DNA of 64,000 nt from UBA6168 sp041741095. Its GTDB lineage: Bacteria; Bacteroidota; Bacteroidia; Chitinophagales; Saprospiraceae. Location of the stretch: NCBI GenBank assembly GCA_041741095.1, contig JBGSKQ010000093.1:62001-126000 (forward strand). The letters are read 5' to 3'. Positions 34,632 to 43,399 of the stretch are shown one piece after another. Each line of letters begins with the position of its first letter. Positions within the stretch are counted from its first letter, which is position 1. Below the pieces are notes generated by a model. That model ran no database searches, was not told where the DNA came from, and was given only the letters and a program-made list of their open reading frames with translations. The translations under genes and the position numbers were made by a program.

Positions 34632-36089
34632 TTGAAATTGGCAAAACTCAGCACCATACTCGAAAACATAACACCAACCCACCTCCTCAACTCAACGGAG
34701 CAGGAGATAAAAACCATCACCCTTGACAGCCGAAAAGCAAGCCCCGGCACCCTCTTCGCCGCCCTTCGTGGCACGGCAACCGACGGCCACGCCTACATCG
34801 GCAAGGCCATCGAAGGCGGTGCATCGGCCATCCTCTGCGAGGAATTGCCGGGCGAGATAAGGGATGGGGTGACCTACATACAAGTGGCGGACAGCGCAGA
34901 AGCCTTCGGGCAGATCGCCTCCAACTTCTACGGCCGCCCTTCGGAAAAGCTGAAGCTCGTCGGCGTCACCGGCACCAACGGAAAGACAACGACAGCCACC
35001 CTGCTCTACGACCTTTTTACCACATTGGGCTATAAAGTTGGCCTGATTTCGACGATTGAAAATAAAGTGAACAAACGCAGCGAACCATCCACCCACACTA
35101 CACCGGATGCGGAGTCTATTAACTTACTGATAAAACAAATGGTGGAGGCTGGCTGCGATTACGCCTTTATGGAGGTCAGCTCTCATGCTGTCGCACAAAG
35201 GCGTATCGCAGGCCTTTTTTTTTCCGGTGGCGTTTTTACAAACATTACGCACGAACACTTAGATTATCATAAAACCTTCAAAGCCTACATCGGGGCGAAG
35301 AAGATGTTCTTTGACAAATTGCCAAAAACTGCTTTTGCGCTCTCCAATGCAGACGACAAAAACGGCATGGTGATGCTGCAAAACACGAAAGCGGCTGCCC
35401 ATACTTTTGCACTGCGCAAGGCTGCCGATTTCAAAGCGAAAATACTCGAAAACAGTCTGACCGGCCTGCACCTCGACCTTGATGGCGAGGACTTTCATGC
35501 CCGGCTTATCGGCGAGTTCAATGCCTACAACCTGCTTGGCGTTTATGCCACAGCCCGGTTGTTGGGCCAGGAAAAACAAGAGGTTTTGCAGGCGCTTAGC
35601 ATCCTGAAAGCCGCCGAAGGAAGGTTCGATTATGTGGTGAGCCAGCAGCGCAACGTCATCGGCATCGTGGACTATGCCCACACGCCCGATGCATTGGAAA
35701 AGGTGCTGTCCACCATCCACCAACTCCGCAAAGGCGGAGGCCGAATCCTCACGGTGGTCGGCTGCGGCGGTGACAGGGATCGGACGAAGCGCCCGCTCAT
35801 GGCGAAGGTGGCCTGTAACTACAGTGACCAGATCATCTTCACGAGCGACAACCCCAGAACAGAAGACCCGGAGGCCATTATTGCCGAAATGGAAACTGGC
35901 ATCCCGGCCTACGCAAAACAAAAAACCTTGTCCATCACCAACCGGAAGGAGGCAATCAAAACCGCCTGCCGATTGGCTCTTAGTGGAGACGTGATACTGG
36001 TAGCTGGCAAAGGCCACGAGAAATACCAGGAAATCATGGGTGTAAAGTACCCGTTTGATGACAAAGAAATTCTGAACGATGAACTATGA
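34632..36089 (+). CDS. murE: UDP-MurNAc-L-Ala-D-Glu:meso-diaminopimelate ligase
   Basis: A 485-residue Mur ligase. GVTGTNGKTTTATLLY is the ATP loop, HEHLDYHKTF follows in the central domain, and FTSDNPRTEDP carries the DNPR signature for meso-diaminopimelate as the added amino acid. KGHEKYQ is near the end. The start is TTG at 34632, 10 bp after ftsI; the nearest ATG (34628) is in another frame. The last residues (NDEL) and stop are encoded by a heptamer foldback, so the repeat has moved into the 3' end of the gene. Confidence 0.94.
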   Translation: MKLAKLSTILENITPTHLLNSTEQEIKTITLDSRKASPGTLFAALRGTATDGHAYIGKAIEGGASAILCEELPGEIRDGVTYIQVADSAEAFGQIASNFYGRPSEKLKLVGVTGTNGKTTTATLLYDLFTTLGYKVGLISTIENKVNKRSEPSTHTTPDAESINLLIKQMVEAGCDYAFMEVSSHAVAQRRIAGLFFSGGVFTNITHEHLDYHKTFKAYIGAKKMFFDKLPKTAFALSNADDKNGMVMLQNTKAAAHTFALRKAADFKAKILENSLTGLHLDLDGEDFHARLIGEFNAYNLLGVYATARLLGQEKQEVLQALSILKAAEGRFDYVVSQQRNVIGIVDYAHTPDALEKVLSTIHQLRKGGGRILTVVGCGGDRDRTKRPLMAKVACNYSDQIIFTSDNPRTEDPEAIIAEMETGIPAYAKQKTLSITNRKEAIKTACRLALSGDVILVAGKGHEKYQEIMGVKYPFDDKEILNDEL

Positions 36090-36146
36090 ACGATGAATGA
36101 TGAACCGGAACCCCGTTCATAGTTCATCATTCATCATTCATCGTTC
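36074..36146. repeat. Heptamer foldback, end of murE
   Basis: Left arm 36074-36105 and right arm 36115-36146, 32 nt each, made of GATGAAC, TATGAAC, GATGAAT units, around a GC-rich 9-nt loop (CGGAACCCC). The left arm overlaps the final five codons and the stop of murE. Confidence 0.85.
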
Positions 36147-36263
36147 AAAAAGAAATACCGTTTTCATTTGGCTGGCAGTGGAGGGACTGCTGCCGTCATT
36201 TCCCAGGTGGATTGCAGAGAAAAACAGCGTGGCAAAACGCCGCCCGCTGTTTCTCCTGCAAGC

Positions 36264-36297
36264 CAAAATGACCCCAATGACCAATGACCAAATGACA
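36264..36297. repeat. CCAATGA heptamer array before mraY
   Basis: Direct repeats of an ATGACCA / CCAATGA 7-bp unit with slight irregularity. Only one orientation. The same unit recurs between ftsW and murG. The 36147-36327 spacer otherwise shows nothing recognisable. Confidence 0.7.
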
Positions 36298-36327
36298 TTT
36301 TAGAACAAGCACCAGAACAAACGAAGA

Positions 36328-37581
36328 ATGCTGTACGAACTCTTCCAATGGTTGAACAAAAACTATGACCTGCCTGGCACTGGTCTTTGGGGGTATCTTT
36401 CCTTCAGGGCCGGTTCGGGGATGCTGATTTCGCTGATCATCAGCTTGTTGTTCGGCGGGCGCATCATTCGGTTTTTGCGCAACCTGCAAATTGGAGAGAC
36501 CGTACGTGACCTCGGTCTGGAAGGGCAACTGCAAAAAAAAGGGACGCCGACAATGGGCGGTGTCATCATCATCATGGGCATCATTATCCCGGTTTTGCTC
36601 GTGGCGGATTTGAACAATATCTACATCCTGATCATGCTGCTCGTCACTACCTGGATGGCCATTATTGGCTTCGTGGACGACTACATCAAGGTTTTCAAAA
36701 AGAACAAAGAAGGCCTGAGCAGCAAGTCGAAACTGGTGGGGCAAGTAGTCTGCGGCCTCATCGTGGCGCTGATGATGTTGGGCAATGACGACGTGGTGGT
36801 ACGCCAGGATGCCGAAACATCAGAGGACATGGGCTACCCGATAGTCAAGACCTATTCGGTGCTCGATGCAAGGGGCGATACGGTGGAAGTGTCTGATACA
36901 AAGGCATTTATCACCAACATCCCCTTCATGAAGGACAACCAATTGGACTACGCAAGATTGCTCCCTTTCGAAAGAGAAGGGGACCTGAAATACATCTGGC
37001 TGATTTTTGTACCGATGGTGATACTGGTGATCACCGCTGTGAGCAATGCAGCCAATTTGACAGATGGATTGGACGGCCTGGCAACAGGTGTGAGCAGTGT
37101 GGCAGCCACTACCTTGGGCATATTCGCCTATGTAAGCGGCAACGTCATCCTGGCCAGCTACCTCAACGTGCTGTATCTGCCGGGGGCGGGCGAACTGGTC
37201 ATTTTTGCGGCCTGTTTGCTTGGCGCTTGTACTGGTTTTTTATGGTACAACGCTTATCCGGCGCAAGTTTTCATGGGCGATACGGGCAGCCTGACGCTCG
37301 GCGGAATCATTGCCACGTTGGCGATTTTGCTCCGCAAAGAGTTGCTGATCCCCGTGCTGTGCGGCGTGTTTTTGGCAGAAAACCTCTCGGTGATGATCCA
37401 GGTGTCGTACTTCAAATACACAAAAAAGAAGTACGGCGAAGGGCGGCGGGTTTTTCTGATGTCGCCACTGCACCACCATTTCCAGAAAATGGGGTTTTCG
37501 GAAGCCAAGATTGTCACTCGCTTTTGGATAGTGAGCATCTTGCTGGCGGTACTGACGATATTGACTTTGAAAATTAGGTAG
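36328..37581 (+). CDS. mraY: Phospho-MurNAc-pentapeptide transferase
   Basis: A 417-residue polytopic enzyme that makes lipid I by joining UDP-MurNAc-pentapeptide to undecaprenyl phosphate. KKGTPTMGGVIII, VDDYIKVFKKNKEGLSSKSKL, NAANLTDGLDGLATG and FMGDTGSLTLGG hold the conserved Asp residues, and SPLHHHFQKMGFSE is the C-terminal His motif. A periplasmic or loop insertion (GNDDVVVRQDAETSEDMGY to LPFEREGDL) makes it longer than E. coli MraY, as usual in Bacteroidota. Confidence 0.95.
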   Translation: MLYELFQWLNKNYDLPGTGLWGYLSFRAGSGMLISLIISLLFGGRIIRFLRNLQIGETVRDLGLEGQLQKKGTPTMGGVIIIMGIIIPVLLVADLNNIYILIMLLVTTWMAIIGFVDDYIKVFKKNKEGLSSKSKLVGQVVCGLIVALMMLGNDDVVVRQDAETSEDMGYPIVKTYSVLDARGDTVEVSDTKAFITNIPFMKDNQLDYARLLPFEREGDLKYIWLIFVPMVILVITAVSNAANLTDGLDGLATGVSSVAATTLGIFAYVSGNVILASYLNVLYLPGAGELVIFAACLLGACTGFLWYNAYPAQVFMGDTGSLTLGGIIATLAILLRKELLIPVLCGVFLAENLSVMIQVSYFKYTKKKYGEGRRVFLMSPLHHHFQKMGFSEAKIVTRFWIVSILLAVLTILTLKIR

Positions 37582-37635
37582 AATTGACCACCGAAAAGCC
37601 GAAGATATTTCAAGATTAGGAGAATTGACAACATA

Positions 37636-37688
37636 CTATTTGAACTTACGTGCTGGGAAAACTGCACATTTTTAGTTCATTCAAATAG
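37636..37688. repeat. Inverted repeat, mraY-murD spacer
   Basis: CTATTTGAA (37636-37644) and TTCAAATAG (37680-37688) are perfect inverted copies, with a further GAAC / GTTC nearby. The unit is not the ATGAACG heptamer, but the position and foldback plan match the other spacers of the cluster. Confidence 0.55.
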
Positions 37689-37712
37689 AAGGGTACAAAC
37701 ACTAAAGAACGT

Positions 37713-39023
37713 ATGAAAATCGCCATCCTCGGGGCAGGTGAAAGTGGGGTAGGGGCAGCCCTCCTCGCCCAAAAATTAGGACACGAGGTGTTCGTCTCCG
37801 ATGGCGGCACTTTGAAAGACAACTTCAGGAAAGAACTATTGGATAAAGGCATTCCATACGAGGAAAGCAAACATACATGGACAAGCATTTTCGACGCCGA
37901 TGTGATTATCAAAAGCCCCGGCATCCCTGACGAACTTCCCCCCATCCTTAAACTGCGTCAGTCGGGTAAAGAGGTAATCTCGGAAATTGAATTTGCGGGC
38001 CGCCACACTGCGGCAACCATCATTGGCATCACGGGAAGTAACGGGAAAACTACGACAACCAGGTTGACTTACCACCTGTTCAAAACCGCTGGTCTGAACG
38101 TGGCACTTGGAGGGAACGTCGGCACCAGTTTCGCCCGGAACATTACTGAGAAAAAGTACGATTATCACGTGCTGGAGCTAAGCAGCTTTCAGTTGGATGG
38201 TATTGTGCATTTCCGTCCGCATGTAGCCATTTTGCTCAACATCACGCCTGACCATTTGGACAGGTATGAGTACAAAATGGAAAACTACGTCCGGTCGAAA
38301 TTCCGCATCGCCATGAATCAGCAACAGGAGGATGTCCTCATCCTAAATGCGGACGACCCGGAGATTCAAAACCACTTGAAAGACAAACGTTTAGCACCAC
38401 AAATGATAGGAGTTTCCAACCATTTTGAGGGCAATCGTCCCCTGAAGGTCGGAGGCTCGACTTTTGACATGACAGGCTGCGTGCTGAAAGGTCAGCACAA
38501 CTTTTTCAACGCCGCCTGCGCCATCCATGCCGCCAAAACGGTGGGTATCGGCGACGAAGCCATTCAGCGAGGATTGAACACCTTCGTCAATACGCCGCAC
38601 CGCCTGGAAATGGTAGCCACTGTCAAAGGTGTCGAGTACATCAACGACAGCAAAGCGACCAATGTGGACTCGGTTTTTTACGCCCTGCAAGCGATGGAAA
38701 AACCTGTCATCTGGATAGCCGGCGGCACGGACAAAGGCAACGACTACGGCCCGATTGAAAATTTGGTCAGGCAAAAAGTGAAAGCACTTATCTGCCTCGG
38801 TGTTGACAACTCGAAATTGCAAAGCGTTTTTTCACCCATGTTGAAAAACATAGAAGAAGTGAAAAGCGCCAAGGAAGCCGTGGAACGGGCCAGCATCTAT
38901 GCCGAAAGTGGCGATGTGGTGTTGCTCAGTCCTGCCTGTGCCAGTTTCGATTTGTTTAAGAACTACGAAGACCGGGGCGAGCAGTTTAAAGAAGCAGTAT
39001 TTGAAATGATGAACGAAGAATGA
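37713..39023 (+). CDS. murD: UDP-MurNAc-L-alanine:D-glutamate ligase
   Basis: A 436-residue Mur ligase that adds D-Glu. Starts MKIAILGAGESGVGAALLAQ, then GITGSNGKTTTTRLTYH (ATP loop), LNITPDHLDRYEYKMENY, HRLEMVATVKGVEYINDSKATNVDSV and LLSPACASFDLFKNYEDRGEQF. Its last codons run into a heptamer-type foldback. Confidence 0.95.
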   Translation: MKIAILGAGESGVGAALLAQKLGHEVFVSDGGTLKDNFRKELLDKGIPYEESKHTWTSIFDADVIIKSPGIPDELPPILKLRQSGKEVISEIEFAGRHTAATIIGITGSNGKTTTTRLTYHLFKTAGLNVALGGNVGTSFARNITEKKYDYHVLELSSFQLDGIVHFRPHVAILLNITPDHLDRYEYKMENYVRSKFRIAMNQQQEDVLILNADDPEIQNHLKDKRLAPQMIGVSNHFEGNRPLKVGGSTFDMTGCVLKGQHNFFNAACAIHAAKTVGIGDEAIQRGLNTFVNTPHRLEMVATVKGVEYINDSKATNVDSVFYALQAMEKPVIWIAGGTDKGNDYGPIENLVRQKVKALICLGVDNSKLQSVFSPMLKNIEEVKSAKEAVERASIYAESGDVVLLSPACASFDLFKNYEDRGEQFKEAVFEMMNEE

Positions 39024-39078
39024 AAATGATGAACCCTGCAAAGCAATGTTCATCATTCATAGTTCATCATTTATAGTT
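39005..39078. repeat. Heptamer foldback, murD-ftsW spacer
   Basis: Left arm 39005-39034 (AATGATGAACG...ATGATGAAC) and right arm 39048-39078 (GTTCATCATTCATAG...) pair imperfectly. The left arm contains the murD stop; the right arm ends 9 bp before the ftsW ATG. Confidence 0.75.
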
Positions 39079-39087
39079 AATAAAAAC

Positions 39088-40602
39088 ATGAATTTCGGAG
39101 CAAGATTATACGCAGAATTAAGGGGTGACCGGGTCATTTGGATGATCCTGGCACTGCTGTCCATATTCTCCATTTTGGCGGTGTACAGCAGCACGGGCAC
39201 CATTGCGTATAAGCTCAGCGGAGGCAACACGACGGGATACCTTATCAAGCACATCTTGATTTTGGGCTTTGGCTTGTTCTTGGCCTATCTGGCCTATCTC
39301 ACGCCGTACATGAAGTTCATGAAACTGGCCCCTTGGTTATGGCTGATCGCCTTTTGCCTTTTGGTCTATACCTGGGGTTTTGGAGTGGAAATCAACCATG
39401 CGAGACGCTGGATAAAAATACCATTCATTGATCTGACATTTCAAACTTCGGACTTTGCTAAACTGGCCCTGATACTCGTGGTGGCACGGGAAATCACCCG
39501 CCACAAAGACTATATCAAGGATTTTAAAAATGCCTTCATGCCGATCATCATGCCCATCATTATTATTTGTGGGCTGATAGCGCCGAGCGACTTGAGTACG
39601 GCCTTGGTGTTGTTCGCCACCTGTTTTGCCATGATGTTCATTGGCAGGGTGGATATTAAATTTCTGGGCTTGCTGGTATTGCTATGGGTTGTGCTGTTCG
39701 CTGGATTGATTGTGCTGTGGCAGTTTGCGCCAGACATAGTGAGGGTGGATACCTGGAGTACCCGTATTTCGGAATTTTTAAGTGACAGGTCAGAAGGCAG
39801 TTTTCAAAATCAACAAGCAAAAATAGCCATCGCCAACGGCGAAATATTTGGTAGCGGCCCTGGCAATAGCATCCAACGGAACTACCTGCCGACGCCTTAT
39901 GCCGACTTTATTTACGCTGTTTTTTGTGAAGAATATGGATTGGTGGGGTCATTCCTGCTATTGAGTTTATATGTCCTGCTTTTCTTCCGAACTACCCGTT
40001 TGGTGACAATTAGTGAAAAATCCTTTGGGGCAATGGTGGCCGTTGGCCTAAGCCTCAATATTGTGATACAAGCCCTTTGCAACATGGGCATCGCCACGCA
40101 CTTGCTGCCTGTAGGCGGTTTGACCCTGCCAATGGTAAGTTGGGGCGGCACGTCGGTGCTCTTTACCTGCTTGTTTTTCGGCATCATCCTCAGCGTGAGC
40201 CGCTATATTGAAAATGCAAACGAACGCCAACTGGCTGCCGACACCCCAGGTGCCCCAGCTACCCAGCCTGCACCTACTGGCCAACCACAACAACAAGGTG
40301 GTGGAGGCCAACAGCAAGGCGGCCAACAACAACGCCGGGATTACCGCGACAACCGGGGAGGTGACAACCGGGGAGGTGACAACCGGGGCGGCGGTGGCGG
40401 CCAAGGCAGCGGTGGTTACAACAAGGGCGGTGGCCAAGGCGGCGGCGGCTACAAAGGCGGCGGTGGTCAGGGCGGCGGAAATTACAAGGGTGGTGGCGGC
40501 CAAGGTGGCGGTGGCTACAACAAAGGTGGTGGCCAAAGTGGAGGAGGCTACAAAGGCGGCGGTGGCCAAAATCGGGACGGAGGCGGCGGAAACCGCAAAT
40601 AA
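39088..40602 (+). CDS. ftsW: FtsW septal peptidoglycan polymerase with Gly-rich tail
   Basis: A 504-residue SEDS-family glycosyltransferase of the divisome, partner of FtsI. About ten membrane helices are visible; conserved parts include AVYSSTGTIAYK, HARRWIKIPFIDLTFQTSDFAK and EEYGLVGSFLLL, with the FNAV/MGIATHLLPVGGLTLPMVSWGGTS region late. The ATG at 39088 starts the protein; the frame opens at 39046 inside repeat sequence. From about residue 386 a low-complexity cytoplasmic tail of about 115 residues follows: Pro/Gln-rich, then DNRGGDNRGG, then many YKGGGGQ / YNKGGGQ repeats. Such a long RGG/GYK tail is not part of ordinary FtsW. Confidence 0.93.
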   Translation: MNFGARLYAELRGDRVIWMILALLSIFSILAVYSSTGTIAYKLSGGNTTGYLIKHILILGFGLFLAYLAYLTPYMKFMKLAPWLWLIAFCLLVYTWGFGVEINHARRWIKIPFIDLTFQTSDFAKLALILVVAREITRHKDYIKDFKNAFMPIIMPIIIICGLIAPSDLSTALVLFATCFAMMFIGRVDIKFLGLLVLLWVVLFAGLIVLWQFAPDIVRVDTWSTRISEFLSDRSEGSFQNQQAKIAIANGEIFGSGPGNSIQRNYLPTPYADFIYAVFCEEYGLVGSFLLLSLYVLLFFRTTRLVTISEKSFGAMVAVGLSLNIVIQALCNMGIATHLLPVGGLTLPMVSWGGTSVLFTCLFFGIILSVSRYIENANERQLAADTPGAPATQPAPTGQPQQQGGGGQQQGGQQQRRDYRDNRGGDNRGGDNRGGGGGQGSGGYNKGGGQGGGGYKGGGGQGGGNYKGGGGQGGGGYNKGGGQSGGGYKGGGGQNRDGGGGNRK

Positions 40603-40631
40603 TGACTAATGACCAATGACCCAATGACCAA
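40600..40631. repeat. CAATGAC heptamer array, ftsW-murG spacer
   Basis: TAATGAC, TAATGAC, CAATGAC, CCAATGAC, a direct array that starts at the ftsW stop codon. Same unit as before mraY. Confidence 0.75.
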
Positions 40632-40651
40632 CATGAACTCAGAACACTACC

Positions 40652-41749
40652 ATGAAAATAATCATCTCCGGCGGCGGCACAGGCGGGCATGTTTTTCCCG
40701 CCATTGCCATTGCCGATGCGATAAAAAAATTGCGGCCTGAAGCTGACATTTTGTTTGTCGGCGCAAAAGGCAAGCTCGAAATGGAAAAAGTCCCGAAAGC
40801 GGGCTACCCCATCGAGGGGCTTTGGATCAGCGGCTTTCAGCGTTCATTGACATGGCGGAATTTGATGTTCCCTTTCAAGCTCGTCCACAGTTGGTGGCGG
40901 GCCAGGCAAATCGTGCGGCGCTTCCGGCCCGATGTGGCGGTAGGTGTGGGCGGCTATGCTTCCGGCCCTACGCTCAATGCGGCTGGGGCTTTTGGCATCC
41001 CAACAGTCTTGCAGGAACAGAACTCCTATCCCGGCGTCACGAATAAGATTTTGGCCAAAAAAGCCTCCAAAATCTGCGTCGCCTACGAAGGGATGGAGCA
41101 ATTTTTTCCAAAAGAAAAAATCGTCCTGACGGGCAATCCAGTACGTGCAGAAGTATTTAAAGACCTCGGCAACAAGCGGGAAGAGGGTCTATCACATTTT
41201 GGATTGGACAAAAACAAGCACACCATCTTTCTTTTCGGCGGCAGCCTCGGTGCCCGCAGCCTGAATGAAGCGATGGCCACCGGGACGCAGTTTTTGAGGG
41301 AAAACCCCCAGGTGCAGTTGCTCTGGCAGTGCGGAAAGTTTTACCATGAACAGTTTAAAAATTGTGAAACGGCCCAACTGCCCAACGTGAAAATCTTGCC
41401 CTTCATTGACCGGATGGACTTGGCCTACGCAGCTTCGGATTTGGTCATCGGCAGGGCGGGCGCACTTTCGATTTCTGAAATGTGCCTCGTCGGGAAACCG
41501 GCCATCCTCGTTCCTTCGCCCAATGTGGCCGAAGATCACCAGACCAGAAATGCCCTGGCCTTGGTAGAAAAGGATGCGGCGCTGATGGTGAAAGATGCGG
41601 AGGCAAAAGAGCGGCTACTTTGGACGGCGCTGCAAGTAATTGAAAATGTGGAATTGCGAAAGCGATTAAGCGAAAATATCAAGCAATTGGCAAAGCCAAA
41701 TGCGGCAGATGAAATTGCCAAAGTAGTGCTTGATTTAATAAAAACTTGA
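40652..41749 (+). CDS. murG: UDP-GlcNAc:undecaprenyl-PP-MurNAc-pentapeptide transferase
   Basis: A 365-residue GT28 enzyme making lipid II from lipid I. SGGGTGGHVFPAIAIADAI is the first Gly-rich loop, ISGFQRSLTWRNLMFPFKL follows, VGGYASGPTLNAA is the second loop, QEQNSYPGVTNK is the signature, and FGGSLGARSLNEAM and RAGALSISEMC lie in the C-domain. Acts at the inner membrane face. Confidence 0.96.
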   Translation: MKIIISGGGTGGHVFPAIAIADAIKKLRPEADILFVGAKGKLEMEKVPKAGYPIEGLWISGFQRSLTWRNLMFPFKLVHSWWRARQIVRRFRPDVAVGVGGYASGPTLNAAGAFGIPTVLQEQNSYPGVTNKILAKKASKICVAYEGMEQFFPKEKIVLTGNPVRAEVFKDLGNKREEGLSHFGLDKNKHTIFLFGGSLGARSLNEAMATGTQFLRENPQVQLLWQCGKFYHEQFKNCETAQLPNVKILPFIDRMDLAYAASDLVIGRAGALSISEMCLVGKPAILVPSPNVAEDHQTRNALALVEKDAALMVKDAEAKERLLWTALQVIENVELRKRLSENIKQLAKPNAADEIAKVVLDLIKT

Positions 41750-41750
41750 C

Positions 41751-41843
41751 AGGATTGGAATACGGATGACGCGGATCAAACGGATAACCACAGATCAAAT
41801 CCGTCTTTAACCGCCCAATCCGTGTCATCCGCGTTCCAATCCT
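41751..41843. repeat. Foldback of CGGAT-type units, murG-murC spacer
   Basis: Outer arms 41751-41776 and 41818-41843 pair at about 23 of 26 positions (AGGATTGGAA / TTCCAATCCT at the ends). Inside, CGGAT recurs at 9-bp steps (CGGATGACG, CGGATCAAA, CGGATAACC). It fills nearly the whole spacer and starts 2 bp after the murG stop. Confidence 0.8.
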
Positions 41844-41870
41844 CCTCGCGGGTTATACATCGAAATACAA

Positions 41871-43286
41871 ATGAACCTCGACGACATCAAAAAAATCTAC
41901 TTCCTCGGCATCGGCGGCATCGGCATGAGCGCCCTGGCCAGGTACTTTTTGAAAAAAGGAATAGCAGTAAGCGGCTACGATAAAACAGAAACCACCCTCA
42001 CCAAAAAGTTGGAAAAGGAGGGCATGACGATTCATTACGGCGAAGCGGATTTGTCGAAAATCCCCGCCGGGCTTGACCTTGTAGTGTGGACGCCTGCCGT
42101 CCCAAAGGATTTTGAGGAACTGGTGTTTTTTCAAAACAGCAGCATCCCCCTCAAAAAGCGGGCGGAAGTGCTCGGCATCATCAGCCGCAGCCAGCGCACG
42201 GTAGCGGTCGCAGGAACACATGGGAAAACAACGACTTCCTCGCTCGTCACGCACCTGCTGCGGACGGGCGGGGTTGATTGCACTGCCTTCCTCGGCGGCA
42301 TTGCCCAAAACCTGCGCTCCAATTACGTGGGCGGAAACAGCGATTGGGTGGTAGCCGAGGCCGATGAATACGACCGCAGTTTCCTGCACCTGTCGCCGGA
42401 AATCTCGGTGCTCCTAAGCATGGATCCCGACCACCTCGACATCTACGGCGATGCATCGGCGGTGGCCGAAACAGGCTTCAAGGAGTTCATCAAGAAAACG
42501 AAGCCAAATGGCAAGGTTTTTATACATCATAGCCTTGCACAATATTTTGATAATCAGTTGTTTGAAACTTTTGGCATAAACAATGGCATGTACCGTGCGG
42601 AAAATGTCAGGGTGGAGGGCGGATGGTTCGTATTCGACTTCGTAGCTCCGGTCTCCAACCGAAGTTGGGAGGCTTTCCGCCACGAGCGGGACGGTAGGGA
42701 CCGGAGCTACGAGGAGATGCGCTGGAAAGACATCCGCTTTGCCATGCCCGGCAGGCACAACGTGGAAAATGCAACGGCAGCTATGGCTGTCTCGCTGCAA
42801 CTCGGTGTCACGGAAAAGGCCATCCGCAAGGCGCTGGCCACCTTCAAGGGCATCAAGCGGCGCTTTGAGTTCATCTACCGGGATGAAAAAACGGTGTTCA
42901 TTGACGACTACGCCCACCACCCGACGGAAATCCGCTCGGCGGTGCAGGCGGCCAGGGAATTGTTCCCTGGCAGAAAGTTGACAGGCATTTTCCAGCCGCA
43001 CCTCTACTCCCGAACGAGGGATTTTGTGGACGGCTTCGCTGAGGAGTTGGACAAATTGGATGAAATCATCCTAATGGACATCTATCCGGCGAGGGAAAAG
43101 CCCATCCCCGGTGTGACATCAGCCATCATTTTTGATAAAATGAAAAACCAGAACAAAGTGTTGGTGTCCAAGGCTGATGTGATGAAGGAAGTGAAAAGCA
43201 GGCAGTTCGAAGTGGTGATGACGATTGGGGCGGGGGATATTGATACGGTGGTGGGGCCGATGAAGCGGTGGTTGAAAGGACAGTAA
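41871..43286 (+). CDS. murC: UDP-N-acetylmuramate:L-alanine ligase, with in-frame palindromic insert
   Basis: A 471-residue Mur ligase adding L-Ala, the first residue of the stem peptide. IYFLGIGGIGMSALARYF opens the UDP-binding domain, VAVAGTHGKTTTSSLVTHLL is the ATP loop, ADEYDRSFLHLSPE and SMDPDHLDIYGD follow, PGRHNVENATAAMAV starts the last part, and DDYAHHPTEIRSAV is the typical late motif. Residues 257-281, between DFVAP and KDIRFAMPGRHN, are encoded by a 71-bp palindromic element and look extra for the family; they fall in a loop before the conserved PGRHNVENA, so activity is probably kept. Confidence 0.94.
   Translation: MNLDDIKKIYFLGIGGIGMSALARYFLKKGIAVSGYDKTETTLTKKLEKEGMTIHYGEADLSKIPAGLDLVVWTPAVPKDFEELVFFQNSSIPLKKRAEVLGIISRSQRTVAVAGTHGKTTTSSLVTHLLRTGGVDCTAFLGGIAQNLRSNYVGGNSDWVVAEADEYDRSFLHLSPEISVLLSMDPDHLDIYGDASAVAETGFKEFIKKTKPNGKVFIHHSLAQYFDNQLFETFGINNGMYRAENVRVEGGWFVFDFVAPVSNRSWEAFRHERDGRDRSYEEMRWKDIRFAMPGRHNVENATAAMAVSLQLGVTEKAIRKALATFKGIKRRFEFIYRDEKTVFIDDYAHHPTEIRSAVQAARELFPGRKLTGIFQPHLYSRTRDFVDGFAEELDKLDEIILMDIYPAREKPIPGVTSAIIFDKMKNQNKVLVSKADVMKEVKSRQFEVVMTIGAGDIDTVVGPMKRWLKGQ
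42641..42711. repeat. 71-bp palindromic element inside murC
   Basis: Perfect 13-bp terminal inverted repeats CGTAGCTCCGGTC (42641-42653) and GACCGGAGCTACG (42699-42711). Between them are two smaller hairpins: TCCAAC-CGAA-GTTGGG (42654-42669) and CCGC-CACGA-GCGG (42677-42689). The whole folds like a small cloverleaf. It is read through in frame with no stop. Confidence 0.75.
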
Positions 43287-43399
43287 ACATTGCTCAATAA
43301 ATCTTTTGAAAGACTAACCCTAAACTATGAACTGACATGGCCAATATTATAAAATGAAACACTCAATTTTTTTATAAATTTTAGAACTAAATATTGCTC

